A stretch of DNA of 64,000 bases from Bradysia coprophila (Eukaryota; Arthropoda; Insecta; Diptera; Sciaridae), in the NCBI RefSeq assembly GCF_014529535.1, contig NW_023503608.1, positions 10,342,501-10,406,500 of the forward strand, read 5' to 3'. Shown piece after piece: positions 1 to 15,379 of this stretch. The notes under the pieces are model-generated. The model was not told where the DNA came from. It saw only the letters and a list, made by a program, of their open reading frames with translations, and made no database searches. The translations under genes and the position numbers were made by a program. Each line of letters begins with the position of its first letter. Position 1 is the first letter of the stretch.

Positions 1-4209
<4,209 letters not shown>

Positions 4210-4448
4210 TAAACGTATTCTCGTTATAAATAATGTTAGCGCAATAATAAGAAAATTATCAACATTTTTCGATCAGTTTCCTTAAAAGAGATTTTTCTCT
4301 GAAATTGTATGGACTATTTTTATGTATTGTTTCGTGTGCAATGCTGTAAACACAATGTCGAACAGATAAAAAAGAAACATTGGAAAAACGTGCAGTGAAC
4401 GGCTTAATGGGATTATGATACAAATGAAACATTTCGTTGGATAATTTC

Positions 4449-4454
4449 AATAAA
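4449..4454 (+). terminator. Polyadenylation signal of the EGFL7-like gene
   Basis: AATAAA 240 bases after the stop codon at 4207-4209, on the same strand. Confidence 0.6.
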
Positions 4455-5757
4455 ATATGATGTGGGAGCGCTTATGAATCAAACTGTGCTATATAATAAT
4501 GATTAAGAATGAGAAAACGGTGCCTTATTTGCAACTATACGATCTGACGATGTGAAGAGAAATACGTCGATGTTCCCTCCTCTAATTAAGTCATATTTCC
4601 TCTATAATTTAATTGAAGATTGAACAGAGATTTTTCGTGCTTATTATTACTAAGAAGATGCAATGTGATTTTATGTAGTCTTTTGAAACAATTAATGCAT
4701 GCGCCAATTAGCCATAAGACGGCAGGCATATAATATCATTAAAATCTGTTGCTTCCTTTGGATAGAGTATCGACCAGTGTTTGATACAAAATCCTTTACT
4801 TCATTTATTTTAATGTCGTAGACGATAAAAGATTGATGACTAGCCGTATCCAGAAAATTAAAGTATTCTCTGAAAAATAATTAAGTTTTTAGAATCGCTA
4901 TGCTAGTCATCTGTTATCGACGGCGATGATAAAACTAATTGATGAGCTCTGGCTAGTATCCTCTTATATATGTAAAACAAGTGAAATAAAAGATTTTTTT
5001 TAATAAAATATGTGATCTTTCTATGATCCGACGTAATCCTCACTTCTTCGAAAGAAACCTATATAATTCTAATACAGATCAACTAGGATTCTATGGCATC
5101 GGCTAAGACGAAGACTGTTCCGAGAAATCGCTCAGAAGGTATTTCCGTTTCGATGCATTTGTTTAATCTTGAGATTTGATTTTTGTTTTTAGCATTTGCT
5201 ACTTACGATTTTGTATTTTCGTTAACTTTTTATTGTAGCTCTTTTGAATTGTTAATGTTTTATGTGAAATAAAAAATATGAAATGAAAATCCCTGCACTT
5301 TTGGAGTCTTCCGCTTCGATCGCATCCATTGACATTAGTGGTTGACTTTAAGTCTCTTTATTCTTATGGCAGGAATCATTTATAGGTTCGATAAACTAAT
5401 AATCTATTTTTGCTATCGATAACTCCGCTTATCTAAAATTCAGATTACAATAGTTATGTACACTCGAAAAAGGTAAGAAGTGTAATGGATTTTATACGCT
5501 GAAAGAAGTTCTTTAATCATGAAAATTAAGGTTTTCGACGGATGGCACAGTCTTTTGAAGGCTACAGTGAATGACAGTCATAAACGGAAACACCTGAATC
5601 TGTATAGGATGAGTCGAATTTAACATTATATTTTATTTTTAAATGCTGCATTGAGCATGGTTCAGACAATCTTGTATGGAAGAAACTTTTTGAAAAAAAT
5701 ATTGTTGACAAAATGTTGTATTGCTTTGACTTGACCAAAATTGTTGAAAAAATTTCT
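4455..5757. other. Intergenic, no gene seen
   Basis: AT-rich sequence without a convincing ORF. About 4690-4870 contains a decayed piggyBac-like MITE relative (AAGACGGCAGGCAT, the internal word CCTTTACTTCATTT, and an opposite end reading TGACTAGCCGT). Confidence 0.45.
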
Positions 5758-6550
5758 TTTATCGCATACGTGGTGTGATTCCCCGAAAAAATTATTCACC
5801 TAGGATAAACAAACATTATACTTCTGTAAATTGTCAAAGTGTCATTCGCATGTCTTGTTGTCTCGTTTTCGCTTATGCGATAATATATATTATGCACCTG
5901 TTGCCAAGATTGGTATTTTGACGTGTAGGACATTATTGCCCTAGCCGAAGGCGTGGGTCATAATGCCTACACGTCAAAATAACAGTCTGGCAATAGGTGC
6001 ATATCATATTTTATCTGTCGAGAACAGATATATCGAGATAAACAAACACTCCCTAGAGGGATAAGCTCGAGATTATCGTTCTAGACAGATAAAAAAGAAT
6101 ATGCACGTATGACAAACCCCCTCGGCAAGCCTCTACCGCTTTGTCATACGTGCATAATATTTATTATCGCATACGCCGTGTGATTCCCCGAAAAAATTAT
6201 TCACCTAGGATAATATAAACAAACATTATACTTCTGTAAATTGTCAAAGTGTCATTCGCATATCTTGTTGTCTCGTTTTCGCTTATGCGATAATAGTAGA
6301 TTATTCACCTCTGTCCACATGTTTATTTAGACACTTGGGGAGTTGTTGCATGAGACGAAGGCGAATGTTATAACCCTAAGTGTCTAAATAAACATTTGGA
6401 CAGAGGTGAAAACGCTATTTTATCTACCGACGGCGAAATAATAGCACTTTTTAACTGCTATTATTTCACCTAGGTAGATAAAAAAGAATATGCACGTATG
6501 ACAAGCCGTCTCGGCAAGCCTCGACCGCTTTGTCATACGTGCATAATATT
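5758..6550. repeat. Tandem array of palindromic (foldback) modules, two units
   Basis: Two consecutive units of about 400 bp, each made of four hairpin modules. Module A (5760-5884 and 6165-6294) begins TATCGCATA and ends TATGCGATA and is nearly identical in both units. Module B (5892-6002 and 6303-6410) is a foldback of about 110 bp; its stem differs completely between the units but the centre keeps a GAAGGCG word. Module C (6010-6094 and 6417-6484) starts TTTATCT and ends AGATAAA, again with different insides. Module D (6099-6157 and 6487-6545) is a stem ATGCACGTATGACA / TGTCATACGTGCAT, conserved in both. Linkers are short ATAAT..ATTAT runs. No protein is apparent. Likely a chain of non-autonomous foldback elements; the superfamily is unknown. 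Confidence 0.8.
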
Positions 6551-7476
6551 TATTATTCAACGAATGGCGAACGAAACGTGTTACCGTTTACGATTCGTGA
6601 CGAAAAGTTTTACTGTTTACAATCATAATGGACGAACAACAGGACAAAATGCTGTATCACGCCATCATCAGTGCACCTATGTCTTGCGATGACCATGTGC
6701 ATATCAGCGCTACACAAACTGAAGTGAGCAATCGCTTCAATTGTACGAGCATACACACACTTTTTCGTCATTTGTTAAAAACTCTTTGTGTTTCGTGCAA
6801 TATCTCTCACATACAGCTTTTTGGATCTCTCACATCCGACAATGTGTTTTTGGTAATTTTAGTGACAATAAATGAATTGTCACTACAACCACGCACAATA
6901 CGGCAGCCGTGGCGCCAACCACAGCTGCGATGCATAACTTCAAAAAGTATCGGGACGGGACGGTGAGAAAATCTTTGGTTGAAAGCACACGAGCAATTTT
7001 GCATTGATGGGACAATTATGCTGCGTTTTCCATTGTTTAGCCTGTGGTGAATATTGAATTACAATGGAAAAACAGCATAATTCTTGAGGTTATTTTCGAC
7101 ATAATAAACCTGCTGCCATGATGACTCCTAGTTGATGAAGTTAATTTCTCTGGCATATCTCAACTTCCATCAGGTTTAAGGTATAAACTTGGATTGATCT
7201 TGACATAAACAGCCTACTTTAATGACGGTTCGAAGATTTTGCGTTATACGAACTATTTGATGTAGCAAACTATACTTTTTTAAGGAATAAAGGTGACGCG
7301 AACACTTTGTCTCTGTGTGTTCATTTGCAAAATAACTGATATCGCTAAGAGTGGCGCATTCTACGTTTCTACTGAAATATTGTGTCACAAGTCACAGATG
7401 GTGCAACATCACTACTTTTAAGAAAATTACAAGAAGGATGCCGGATCGTCTGCCATTTTTGGGGAAATTTCTTTTT
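6551..7476. other. Intergenic with a short hairpin
   Basis: No supported gene; the ORF at 6628-6966 has no recognisable domain. At 7013-7084 there is a hairpin with arms AATTATGCTG..TTTTCCATTGT and ACAATGGAAAAACAGCATAA. The stretch just before it (about 6988-7018) reappears in inverted orientation at 11948-11978, so it is repeat-derived. Confidence 0.4.
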
Positions 7477-8524
7477 AGCCCCGTACGAAGTACGAAGGGG
7501 CTTATAGGATTACGATGCCGTGTGTAATTGATGGAATTCGAAGCAGACGGTAAGGGCAAAGTGTTTGCCTATGTTCATAGATAACGAATCCGCAATAAAA
7601 ACTTTGTCTGTCCGTCTGTCCGTCTGTCCGTCCGTCTGTCACGTCGATATCTTGAGTAAATCAAATCCGATTTCAAAAATTTTTTTTCCCTGATAGTCAA
7701 AATAGTGAGGCTAAGTTCGAAGATGGGCGATTTTGGGTCGACCCTTCCGGAGCTGGGGCCCAATAAGTGCCTAACTGTTTTTCGACGATATCTCCAGACA
7801 TTTAAGCACTACACTTGTAAGTGATACGTCAAATGAAAGGTATTTACAATACCGATCGACAAAAAAAAAGTTTATGAAAATTGGATGACCGACTCGTGAG
7901 TTAGACCCCTTGGTGTGAACTAGGTACAGGGCGGCAAGCCGTTTTTGCTTGTAGGTTGGCCAAATTTGAACGTATTTAGATGGATTTTGCTTTATGATAG
8001 GTATTGACCGTACCAATCAGGGAAAAAAAAGTTTATGAAATTCGATTCACCGGTCTCTTGGAGTGAGCTTATATGTGGCTACTCGGCCGTACAGTGAAGG
8101 TGGTGTTTTTTGTTAATATCTCGAGTAAACTTTGACCGAATTTAAATTTTTTTTTTGTTTGAAAGGTACTAACGAATGTAAAGCAGCCGTACTACTTTCC
8201 ACCTCCTAACAAAATGGCCGTCGGCCGCCATTTTGGATTTTTGTAAAATCAATATAAATCGGTGAAAATGATACTTACTTAATTTTAGGTCAATTCGAAA
8301 TTTGTGTTACATTTGAAAGGAACGTCGTACGGGGCTATGCGCTATGCGCAATTTTTAAGACGTACACATTTCATAAGAATTTTACTTTACCGACGTTTAC
8401 GGGCGCAGTAGGCTTACTGTAAGAGTAGGGCGACGGACGAACTAGGGTCACGTACGCAATAAATGTACGGGTTTGTACGGGGCTCAGTCGCAGCAAACGC
8501 TCCGACTGTTCTGACGGCTCGTTT
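7477..8524 (+). repeat. Dispersed ~1 kb repeat, copy 1
   Basis: Starts AGCCCCGTACGAAGTACGAA, contains a short (GTCCGTCT)n microsatellite at about 7606-7640 followed by ACGTCGATATCTTGAGTAAA, and ends CTGTTCTGACGGCTCGTTT. The same sequence in the same order is present inverted at 23138-24375. No coding capacity is visible. Copy 1 lacks about 230 bp that copy 2 has near its middle. Probably a non-autonomous mobile element; class unknown. Confidence 0.85.
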
Positions 8525-8639
8525 GAGTAAAATTTTCCTGCGAAAAATCTTTGAGTTCAGACGCTCCTATTGATTTTGAGTTTGCTCCACGTTTACCTTC
8601 TTCTACCAACACTTAACAATGCGACTATCAATTTACTAA

Positions 8640-8735
8640 CTCAATGTATTAATAGCAACATTGGTTGAAGCGCCGCTCCGAGATCAAGAGGTCCCCAGTT
8701 CAAACCCAGCAACTAACATGAAAAAAAAAATTATC
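8640..8735 (+). repeat. Possible tRNA-derived SINE remnant
   Basis: TAGCAACATTGG resembles a pol III A box and AGTTCAAACCC a B box, about 40 bases apart, followed by an A-rich tail (about 8720-8730). The stems do not pair as a functional tRNA, so this is at best a decayed SINE or tRNA-like relic. Confidence 0.25.
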
Positions 8736-9101
8736 CAAGAAAGACTTACGATATAATTGAATAATAACACGAAGAAAAAAAATAACGAAATTTGATGGAA
8801 TAATGTACATCAAAATTTCATTTTATTTCGGATACCAGAGCAAACGTCCTGACACCACACGTCTACTAACGTACCCGAAGTACGATCCGAAAATAGCTGT
8901 CTGCCAGCCAATTTACACGTCCACTACGTATACTATGTCCAGCGCGGTAACTTTTCTATCAGTGTGCGCAAAGAATTTTTGAATTCACATTCGGTAGATA
9001 TTTGACTTTTAATATTTTTCATATAAACCGCCTTTCCGGCCGGATTTTTCTGACACAAGGGGCTGGACTATGTGTTATTATTTCCGGCAGCATGCTAATT
9101 T

Positions 9102-9233
9102 TAACACGTTGCCGATTATTGTGACTTGTCAACTTCAGGCACACCGGAAAGTGCTAAAGGAGTCAAGGAAAACCTTCAAATAAAATTCTAAAAATCAAAA
9201 ATTTTACTGCTCGAGCATTATCCCCTACGTGTT
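9102..9233 (+). repeat. Dispersed repeat fragment, partner inverted at 32471-32618
   Basis: Shares AACACGTTGCC, GGAAAGTGCTAA and GAGCATTATCCCCTACGT in order with the reverse complement of 32471-32618, at an estimated 75-85 % identity by eye. Non-coding, family unknown. Confidence 0.7.
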
Positions 9234-10509
9234 AACGGTATTTTGAAGGTGAAATTTTCTGTGGTTTATAGATGGTGCAAAACCTGGTGCCCAAATTTTG
9301 AGATGTATGAATGTTTTTCAAAGAATGGACTCGGTGTTAATGATGCGTTCAACAATATCATTTTGAGGGCAAAATTGCGAAAAGAAAAGGTAATTTTTAT
9401 CCTAATTCTAGCATTAATGAGCTTCCATGTTTTTCCGGAAAATGGATTTACTTTGAAGCCATTTTAACTGACTATATTTCCGAACCTATTTTCATAAATG
9501 TTGTGTCGTTTGAAAAGCACGGTCTAGTACTTCAGACTCTAACACGTAGGGCAAAAACTCTCCCGAGAAACCCAACAAAAGTACCTGGAATAGTCTTGTG
9601 TGTCCAGGCTATAATTTATAACGTTCTTTCTACATCGATAGAAGGTAGATGGTTGGCATACTTATTCAAGAGATCTCTACACAAGTATTGCAGTATCAAT
9701 TCATTTTTCATTCAAGTATCAATATTCAGCAATATTTGAATAATCAAAGTGAACAGTTAAATCCAGAATTTCCTAATCAGGGTCCTTTGGAAACAGGAAC
9801 AGGAACTTGTGAGACTTGCAATAAAACCACTTTCTATGAGAATGAATGTTCTATATTAAATATTGACTTGTTCACTTGTACAGCCATCGATTGGCAATGA
9901 ATTGAATAATCGTAAACAAATATAATGAGACCACAGTGTGGTGAATAAACTTTCGGCAGTGAAGCCAGTTTAATTATTACCTGAACATATTCCCACCCTT
10001 GAAGCATTCATACTTCAAAATTAATTAAAAGGTGAAGAAAAATTTACGTTACCCAAAAACAGGTTCATTCTCACAAAATTTTAATTCAAAATTGTGCTAA
10101 AGCTTCTTTTCTGTAAGACTGGAGAAGATATCCCAAAGGGGCCATTAAACCTTTTCAAATCGTTATAATAATCTTAAAACTACGTCAGCAATTTTCAAAT
10201 TCATCTCACGCTAGTTGACAACAAATTCTTAAATTAATTTGATCCTGAACCTCAAACAAAATCCACAAACGAACCAAAATTGAAAATCAAAATTTCTAAC
10301 AAGTTAATTTACCTCTACCGTCAAATGAAAATTTACTTGAAACTTTTGAAAACAACAACTAACCGCCGCCACTTCGTAATTAGAATTTAAATGAACGAAA
10401 ATTAACGTTTGAAAATTGGCTTTTACTATAAATACGATTTTCTTCGATAGGCAAAACTGATATCTTAGAAACGTTACGTTTAAAAATCGACTTGTGCGTC
10501 TTTAGCTTA
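9234..10509. other. Intergenic, no gene seen
   Basis: Several short open frames (9243-9467, 9503-9739, 9649-9900) carry no recognisable domain, splice context or codon bias; I treat them as chance. The rest is AT-rich and unremarkable. Confidence 0.4.
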
Positions 10510-10880
10510 GCAACATACTTCGAAAAATCTAGGAATCGGAGGATCTATACTCGCCGTGTGCTTTTCCAATTTAACCACCCTCACATTGTTTGTCATCATC
10601 TCCTGCATAAACATTCAAAATTCTTGCCACTGGCCACTTTACTGGTATTTTACTTTCTTCACGCAGTAAGACCAATTGACCTTCTTTGATGTTTTCTTGC
10701 GCTTTTAACCATTTTGGACGTTGTTGCAAACGTGACAAATATTCGCTGTACATTCCAGAATTCTTGATGCACACGTTGGACCAGTTTCCATCTCGACAGT
10801 CTGTTTATATTCTCTTCTATGGTAACAATGAGGTAAAGGGGAAAAAGTGCCTCAAGACTTGTGTAGAGAGCTGTAGAATA
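10510..10880 (-). mobile_element. BEL/Pao retrotransposon fragment (fossil)
   Basis: The minus strand encodes the conserved tail of a BEL/Pao polyprotein, the integrase C-terminal region: NRLSRWKLVQRVHQEFW, then YLSRLQQRPKW, then GQLVLLRE and KWPVARILNVYAGDD. Only this few-hundred-base piece is present; no LTRs, capsid, protease or reverse transcriptase are seen. It is a broken, ancient remnant. Confidence 0.85.
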
Positions 10881-11249
10881 AGTATCCCAAATCACTACTA
10901 TCTACTTTTTATTGATGTAGAAATAACCTACTCACTTATGAAAATCGGTTCGAAAATAGACAGCGAAAATTGCGTCAGAGTTGATGAATTTTCCAGGACA
11001 ATTTTTTGGAAAACCCTGATCGCTGTTCAATTTCGGTCGAAAAAGTTTATTGGACAAAAGAACAGAACAGAAAAGAAAGGAGAAGAAAAGTGAAGAAAAA
11101 GATGAGATGAGAATATTGAAATTTCGTAAAAGAATAATTCCTAGTATTCTGCGCGAAACAACTTTATTTTTCGAAATCTCCGGAAATTCAAATTTTCACT
11201 TTTCCAATATTTCCAATCTACATTTTATATTGATTGCCAATAGTTTCTT

Positions 11250-11589
11250 TATCTCCTGTAATGTCATAATATTCACAATTTGAATGTCACTTTTAGAATC
11301 AAAATGGGCTAGATTTAAACACGTCATTCACAGAACGTACGTTTATTAACTGAAAATTTCGATAAATGGTCATTTGCGCACGGCTAACTTCGATAATTTC
11401 ACATTTATTCACGGAAAACTTCGATAATTTCTCATTTATTCACTGAAAATTGACAAATTCTTGACAGTATACTAGATGTGTGTTTTATTTGTGGGGAATA
11501 TGAATGAGTGACGGTGTCATAACGTGTTTATATTTCAGTTTGATTTTTTAAATTTGTTTTTTATGGTGATTATGACATTACAGGAGATA
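11250..11589. mobile_element. MITE with 21-bp perfect terminal inverted repeats
   Basis: 11250-11270 and 11569-11589 are perfect reverse complements (arm begins TATCTCCTGTAATGTC). The 340-bp interval has no coding capacity and contains about three copies of a 31-bp tandem repeat (11336-11452, core AACTTCGATAATTTC). Flanking target-site duplications are not clear, so the superfamily is undecided. Confidence 0.75.
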
Positions 11590-12204
11590 AAACCTTGTGC
11601 CATGTTCCCTGTTGCTAATGGTACCGGGTGCCTTAAATACATGAAATTTTTTTGTCACACCTTGTTCATTCCTTGATAACACAATAACTTGAGTAATCCC
11701 AATACTTATTATTCTTAGACCATAACACGGGTAGCAAGTAAAAAACGAAATGTTCAAACAATACTCTCTCTAGCAAACAAACCCTCACCTCTCTGTGTCC
11801 AATTCACACCTTATTTCTTTTTATCAACAAACACTATTTTACATTTTGACTGACTACGCTGTAATGTACATGTAAATTCCAAAGGCTACTTGATTCTTTC
11901 ACCACGTTAATAAAAGTAGTTTGGTTGCTAGAGAGGGTAATCCATAATTGTCGATCCCATCAATGCAAAATTGCTAGTTTGTTTTCCGCCTTTCATTCAA
12001 TGATTTTTACTACCTAAAATATGGACGTATTCATGGCTGCTTCGATAATGGGTGTCATTAAGCAGACTAAACGAACTAGTTCGTTCAAAAACTGTTTTAT
12101 TTACGACAAAAAAGGTTAGTGAAATGAAAAGGAATCAACAATTCAATATTATCGGTAGAACTTAAGAATATTTGTGTTCAATATTATTTTACAAAACGAT
12201 TATA
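11590..12204. other. Intergenic, 3' flank of AGO3
   Basis: No gene. Carries the inverted relative (11948-11978) of the 6988-7018 repeat. A minus-strand AATAAA (TTTATT near 12095) lies about 110 bases beyond the AGO3 stop and is its likely polyadenylation signal. Confidence 0.4.
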
Positions 12205-15200
12205 CTACAAATAGTACAGTTTGTCGGCCAGCATTTCAGCGGGTGGTTTCTTAACGGATTGGCCAACCAAGAAAGCCAATTTATGAGCGTACTGGAAATA
12301 AAATCCAAAAATTTTCACCACCTAGAATTGATTGGAGGAAAGGTAACAAAATATTTACCTGACAACAGGCTGGAACGCGAACAGTTCCCGGCCAATTGTA
12401 ATACAGGAAACACATTTTGTAGGTCAGACGCTGCAAAACGTCCGGTGAATAATTGTTGTCGTCGTGCAGCACAATGAAATGTGTAGGCGTCACGGTTCCT
12501 TGTCTTACATTTTGTGGAACCAAGAAAAAGTCGTACAAAAACCGCCGAGTAATCGAGTGGTCAATGATACAACCAGGAGCAGGATTGTCGTATCCGTTGC
12601 CTTTAGCCTACAGATAAAAGATTCTCAGGTCAATGTCGGTTATGACTCAGCCAAAATGTTAAAGAATCTTCGCTTACAAGGAAAAGTCGTGTGTTGATAC
12701 GTTTCTGGACGACTATGAAAGTGAATTGCGGTTTGTAATCCGGATTCTGTAACGTACAAGCTTTAACGAGCTGTGGTAGTTCGTATTCGCTGACCATTTT
12801 CAGTTGTCCATCACCAACACCGTCGCTAAATTGATATGTGAAAAGAAAAATCGTTTTTCGTAGGGACTTCAATCAGTTACCGATATATAATGATTTTGTC
12901 CGGAAGCGCTTCGTTTCGTTGCTTGTATGCATGTAGAGCGCTAATCAACGCTTGAGCTAAACCATTGATCAGCTCTTCTTTTTGCGATTGAATGACGGCC
13001 CGGCTGTACCATTCGGTGTATGTACCATTTAACGATGCAATAAATGCTCCCACAGAATTATCCTTTTTCTTCGTGTCATGGTAAGTGTCGATGCCACAGA
13101 TCATGACATTTTTCAGCGGAATTTTGATGCTCCACAAAGAACCTCCGATTTTGCAATTCATTTGAAGTGCAATTTTGGCTATGATTGAACGGCTTTTAGC
13201 TTCATTAGCCAGTGTTCGGCTATTGATGACCTGAAATGGTTTTTTTAATCAAAATTAGACAATGGTGAGATCGTAGCCGCTCTAGAAAATATTTACCTGA
13301 GTAGGTATGGGTAATTCGCCACAGCACACCTTCTTAATGGCAGCGTAGCGATCATCGCGTGACGATGGACAAATTATCACAATAATTTGCAGAGAAGGAT
13401 TGACGACTCTGCGAAGTAGCTGAACATATTGCTCGTTCTTGTCATCATTCAGAACTTCAACTTTCGGTGTATTGACTTTCAGGCCCATCGGAGCCGAATT
13501 CGTCATAATCGTTTCAATAAAATTTTGGGCGCATTTCATGTCTCGTTTCGTATGTATCACCATCCAGTTGGTCAGATTGATCACTTTGAACAGTTGATTA
13601 TTACAACAATATTTATTGAAGTCGCCCCTCTCGGCGATGATTGTCTTTCCACGCCCGAATAGTATTTCTTCGTCTTCCAGTTGTCTGCCACTCAATTTTA
13701 ATGGATTCGTTTCCAATGTCAGGCCCCAGTTCTTAAGTACATCTGTTGCTTCTTTGCTGGCGTTCAAGTTCTTACAGAAAGTATTCATCGCATCCACACG
13801 TTGGTTAGGCGTCACTCGAGTGATTGTTGCAATGTCTCTCATTACTTTCAGATCGCTGCGTAGGGCATCGGTGATGCCAGTCAAGTAACATATTTCCGGT
13901 ATCAGGCAAAAAGTTATCGTCTCTTTGTCCGGTTTGCCCGAAACGCGTCGTTCTTCGCGACTTAACAGAAGAGGTTGTTTCGTATCAGCAAGATCAATGT
14001 TGTAATGGTTTTTGTAGTACTCCATGTAGCTTACGTCTTTACCACTCATTGTGAAAGTGGATTGTGGTGATTCGTTGAAGAGTATGTCATCGATTCTGTA
14101 GGTCTTATTATTGTACCGTGTTAGGACGACTTGCCCAAGCAATGCCTCCATCGCCTTTTGCTGAAAGTTATTTTTGTCCGATACATAGGCGTGCGTCAAA
14201 ATGTCGAGCACAGTTTCTGTGCATAGGAGACGATGTGAAACATCCAAACAAAGCATGACACCATCTTCATATTCGTCAACAGCAGTCACGTAGCCAGGCC
14301 ATATCTCCAGTTTATGCTGAGGAATGGGTTTCGGTGCAGTAGGATCAAAATTCTTCCGGCCGAATCGAACCAATTTAAGAATTTTCATAATCCGTTCGAA
14401 CAGTACGTTGTACAAGTGAATGCAATCCTTCAGCAATTTCTTCTTTTTGAAGATGATGGTTACGGTGACCTTACTGTTGTCGTTATCATTGTTTGAAATC
14501 AGCATAGTTCGACTGTCCGGTAACAGGAACGGTAAGTACAATACGGATCCATCGAAAGTTCTCGTGTTACCAATGGTATCGCGATGTTGATTCAACAGCT
14601 TGTATCTCAATTGTAACGAGTGAATAGCTGGGGCGAATCTTACTTCATATTCGAAGACGCCCTTGTCCGGGTCGGTATTTAGACGAATGTAATTGGCCGC
14701 AATGTTCACTGGGCGTCCTGAATTAAAAAATTAAGAAAAATGAATGATACAAGCGGCTAGTTATCGGCAATGGCGCCGTTTGGAAGAATGCTTCAAAATT
14801 AAAAAAAAAACAAATCCAACTGAAGAGTAACGGAATACTACTTTGCCGTTGAGATCATTGTTAAGTCAACAATCACATCAAAATGACAAATACTTTTACA
14901 GATGTATTCAAAAGAAATGTACACGAACCTTTTGTTCCACGGCGAATAACTGGATCCTGCTCAGTCTCAACCGCTCCGATATTTATTTCTTCAAGTTCTT
15001 CCGTAGCCGACTCAACGGCTTCCTCAAAACAAACGTTACTGGAGAGAGTTTTCTGCTTCTCCTCCAGTAACAGATGTAAAATTTTGCCACGTCCCGACGT
15101 AGGCTTCGGTAGAAAAGAAGCTTCAATGCCAGATGTTGCATGACTTAACGAAGAAGATCCATCATGGCTTGGGGTGTTTGTTACAGAAGCTGGAGTATTG

Positions 15201-15379
15201 TCACTATCATCTGTTTTTTCGAGTAAAAAACGTCCCCGTCCAGCACCTTTGCTCAGCCCCAGGCCACTATCCAGAACGCTTGGTTTTGTATGAGAATCAG
15301 TATCTTTGCTGCTTTCATCTGTGCTGCCTTGCAACGATCGCAAAAATGCACCTCGACCACTACCACCTCTGATAGACAT
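12205..15379 (-). CDS. AGO3: PIWI-clade Argonaute, Ago3 type
   Basis: Six coding exons on the minus strand: 15379-14929, 14717-13297, 13230-12881, 12825-12678, 12607-12359, 12291-12205; 901 residues, close to the usual PIWI length. The N-terminus carries GRG motifs (residues 8-10, 48-50, 97-99) of the kind methylated for Tudor binding; GRG followed by hydrophobic Leu-rich stretches is Ago3-like rather than Piwi/Aub-like. It is followed by N, PAZ (IWPGYVTAVDEYE region), MID (CPSSRDDRYAAIKKVCCGE) and PIWI domains. The slicer tetrad is complete: D672 (ICGID), E710, D742 (YRDGVGDGQ) and H876 (YAHKLAF). The protein ends LYYL, as PIWI proteins do. Ago3 acts in the germline nuage, cleaving transposon RNAs in the ping-pong cycle. 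Subfamily choice (Ago3 over Piwi/Aub) is inference. Confidence 0.93.

Noticed and set aside
6628-6966. 112-codon open frame on the plus strand
   Set aside because: No domain, overlaps two minus-strand frames, and adjoins a repeat hairpin.
7575-7763. Minus-strand frame with RRDRRTDRRTDGQT
   Set aside because: Translation of the (GTCCGTCT)n microsatellite inside the dispersed repeat.
8640-8735. Functional tRNA gene
   Set aside because: The T arm and acceptor do not pair; at most a SINE relic.
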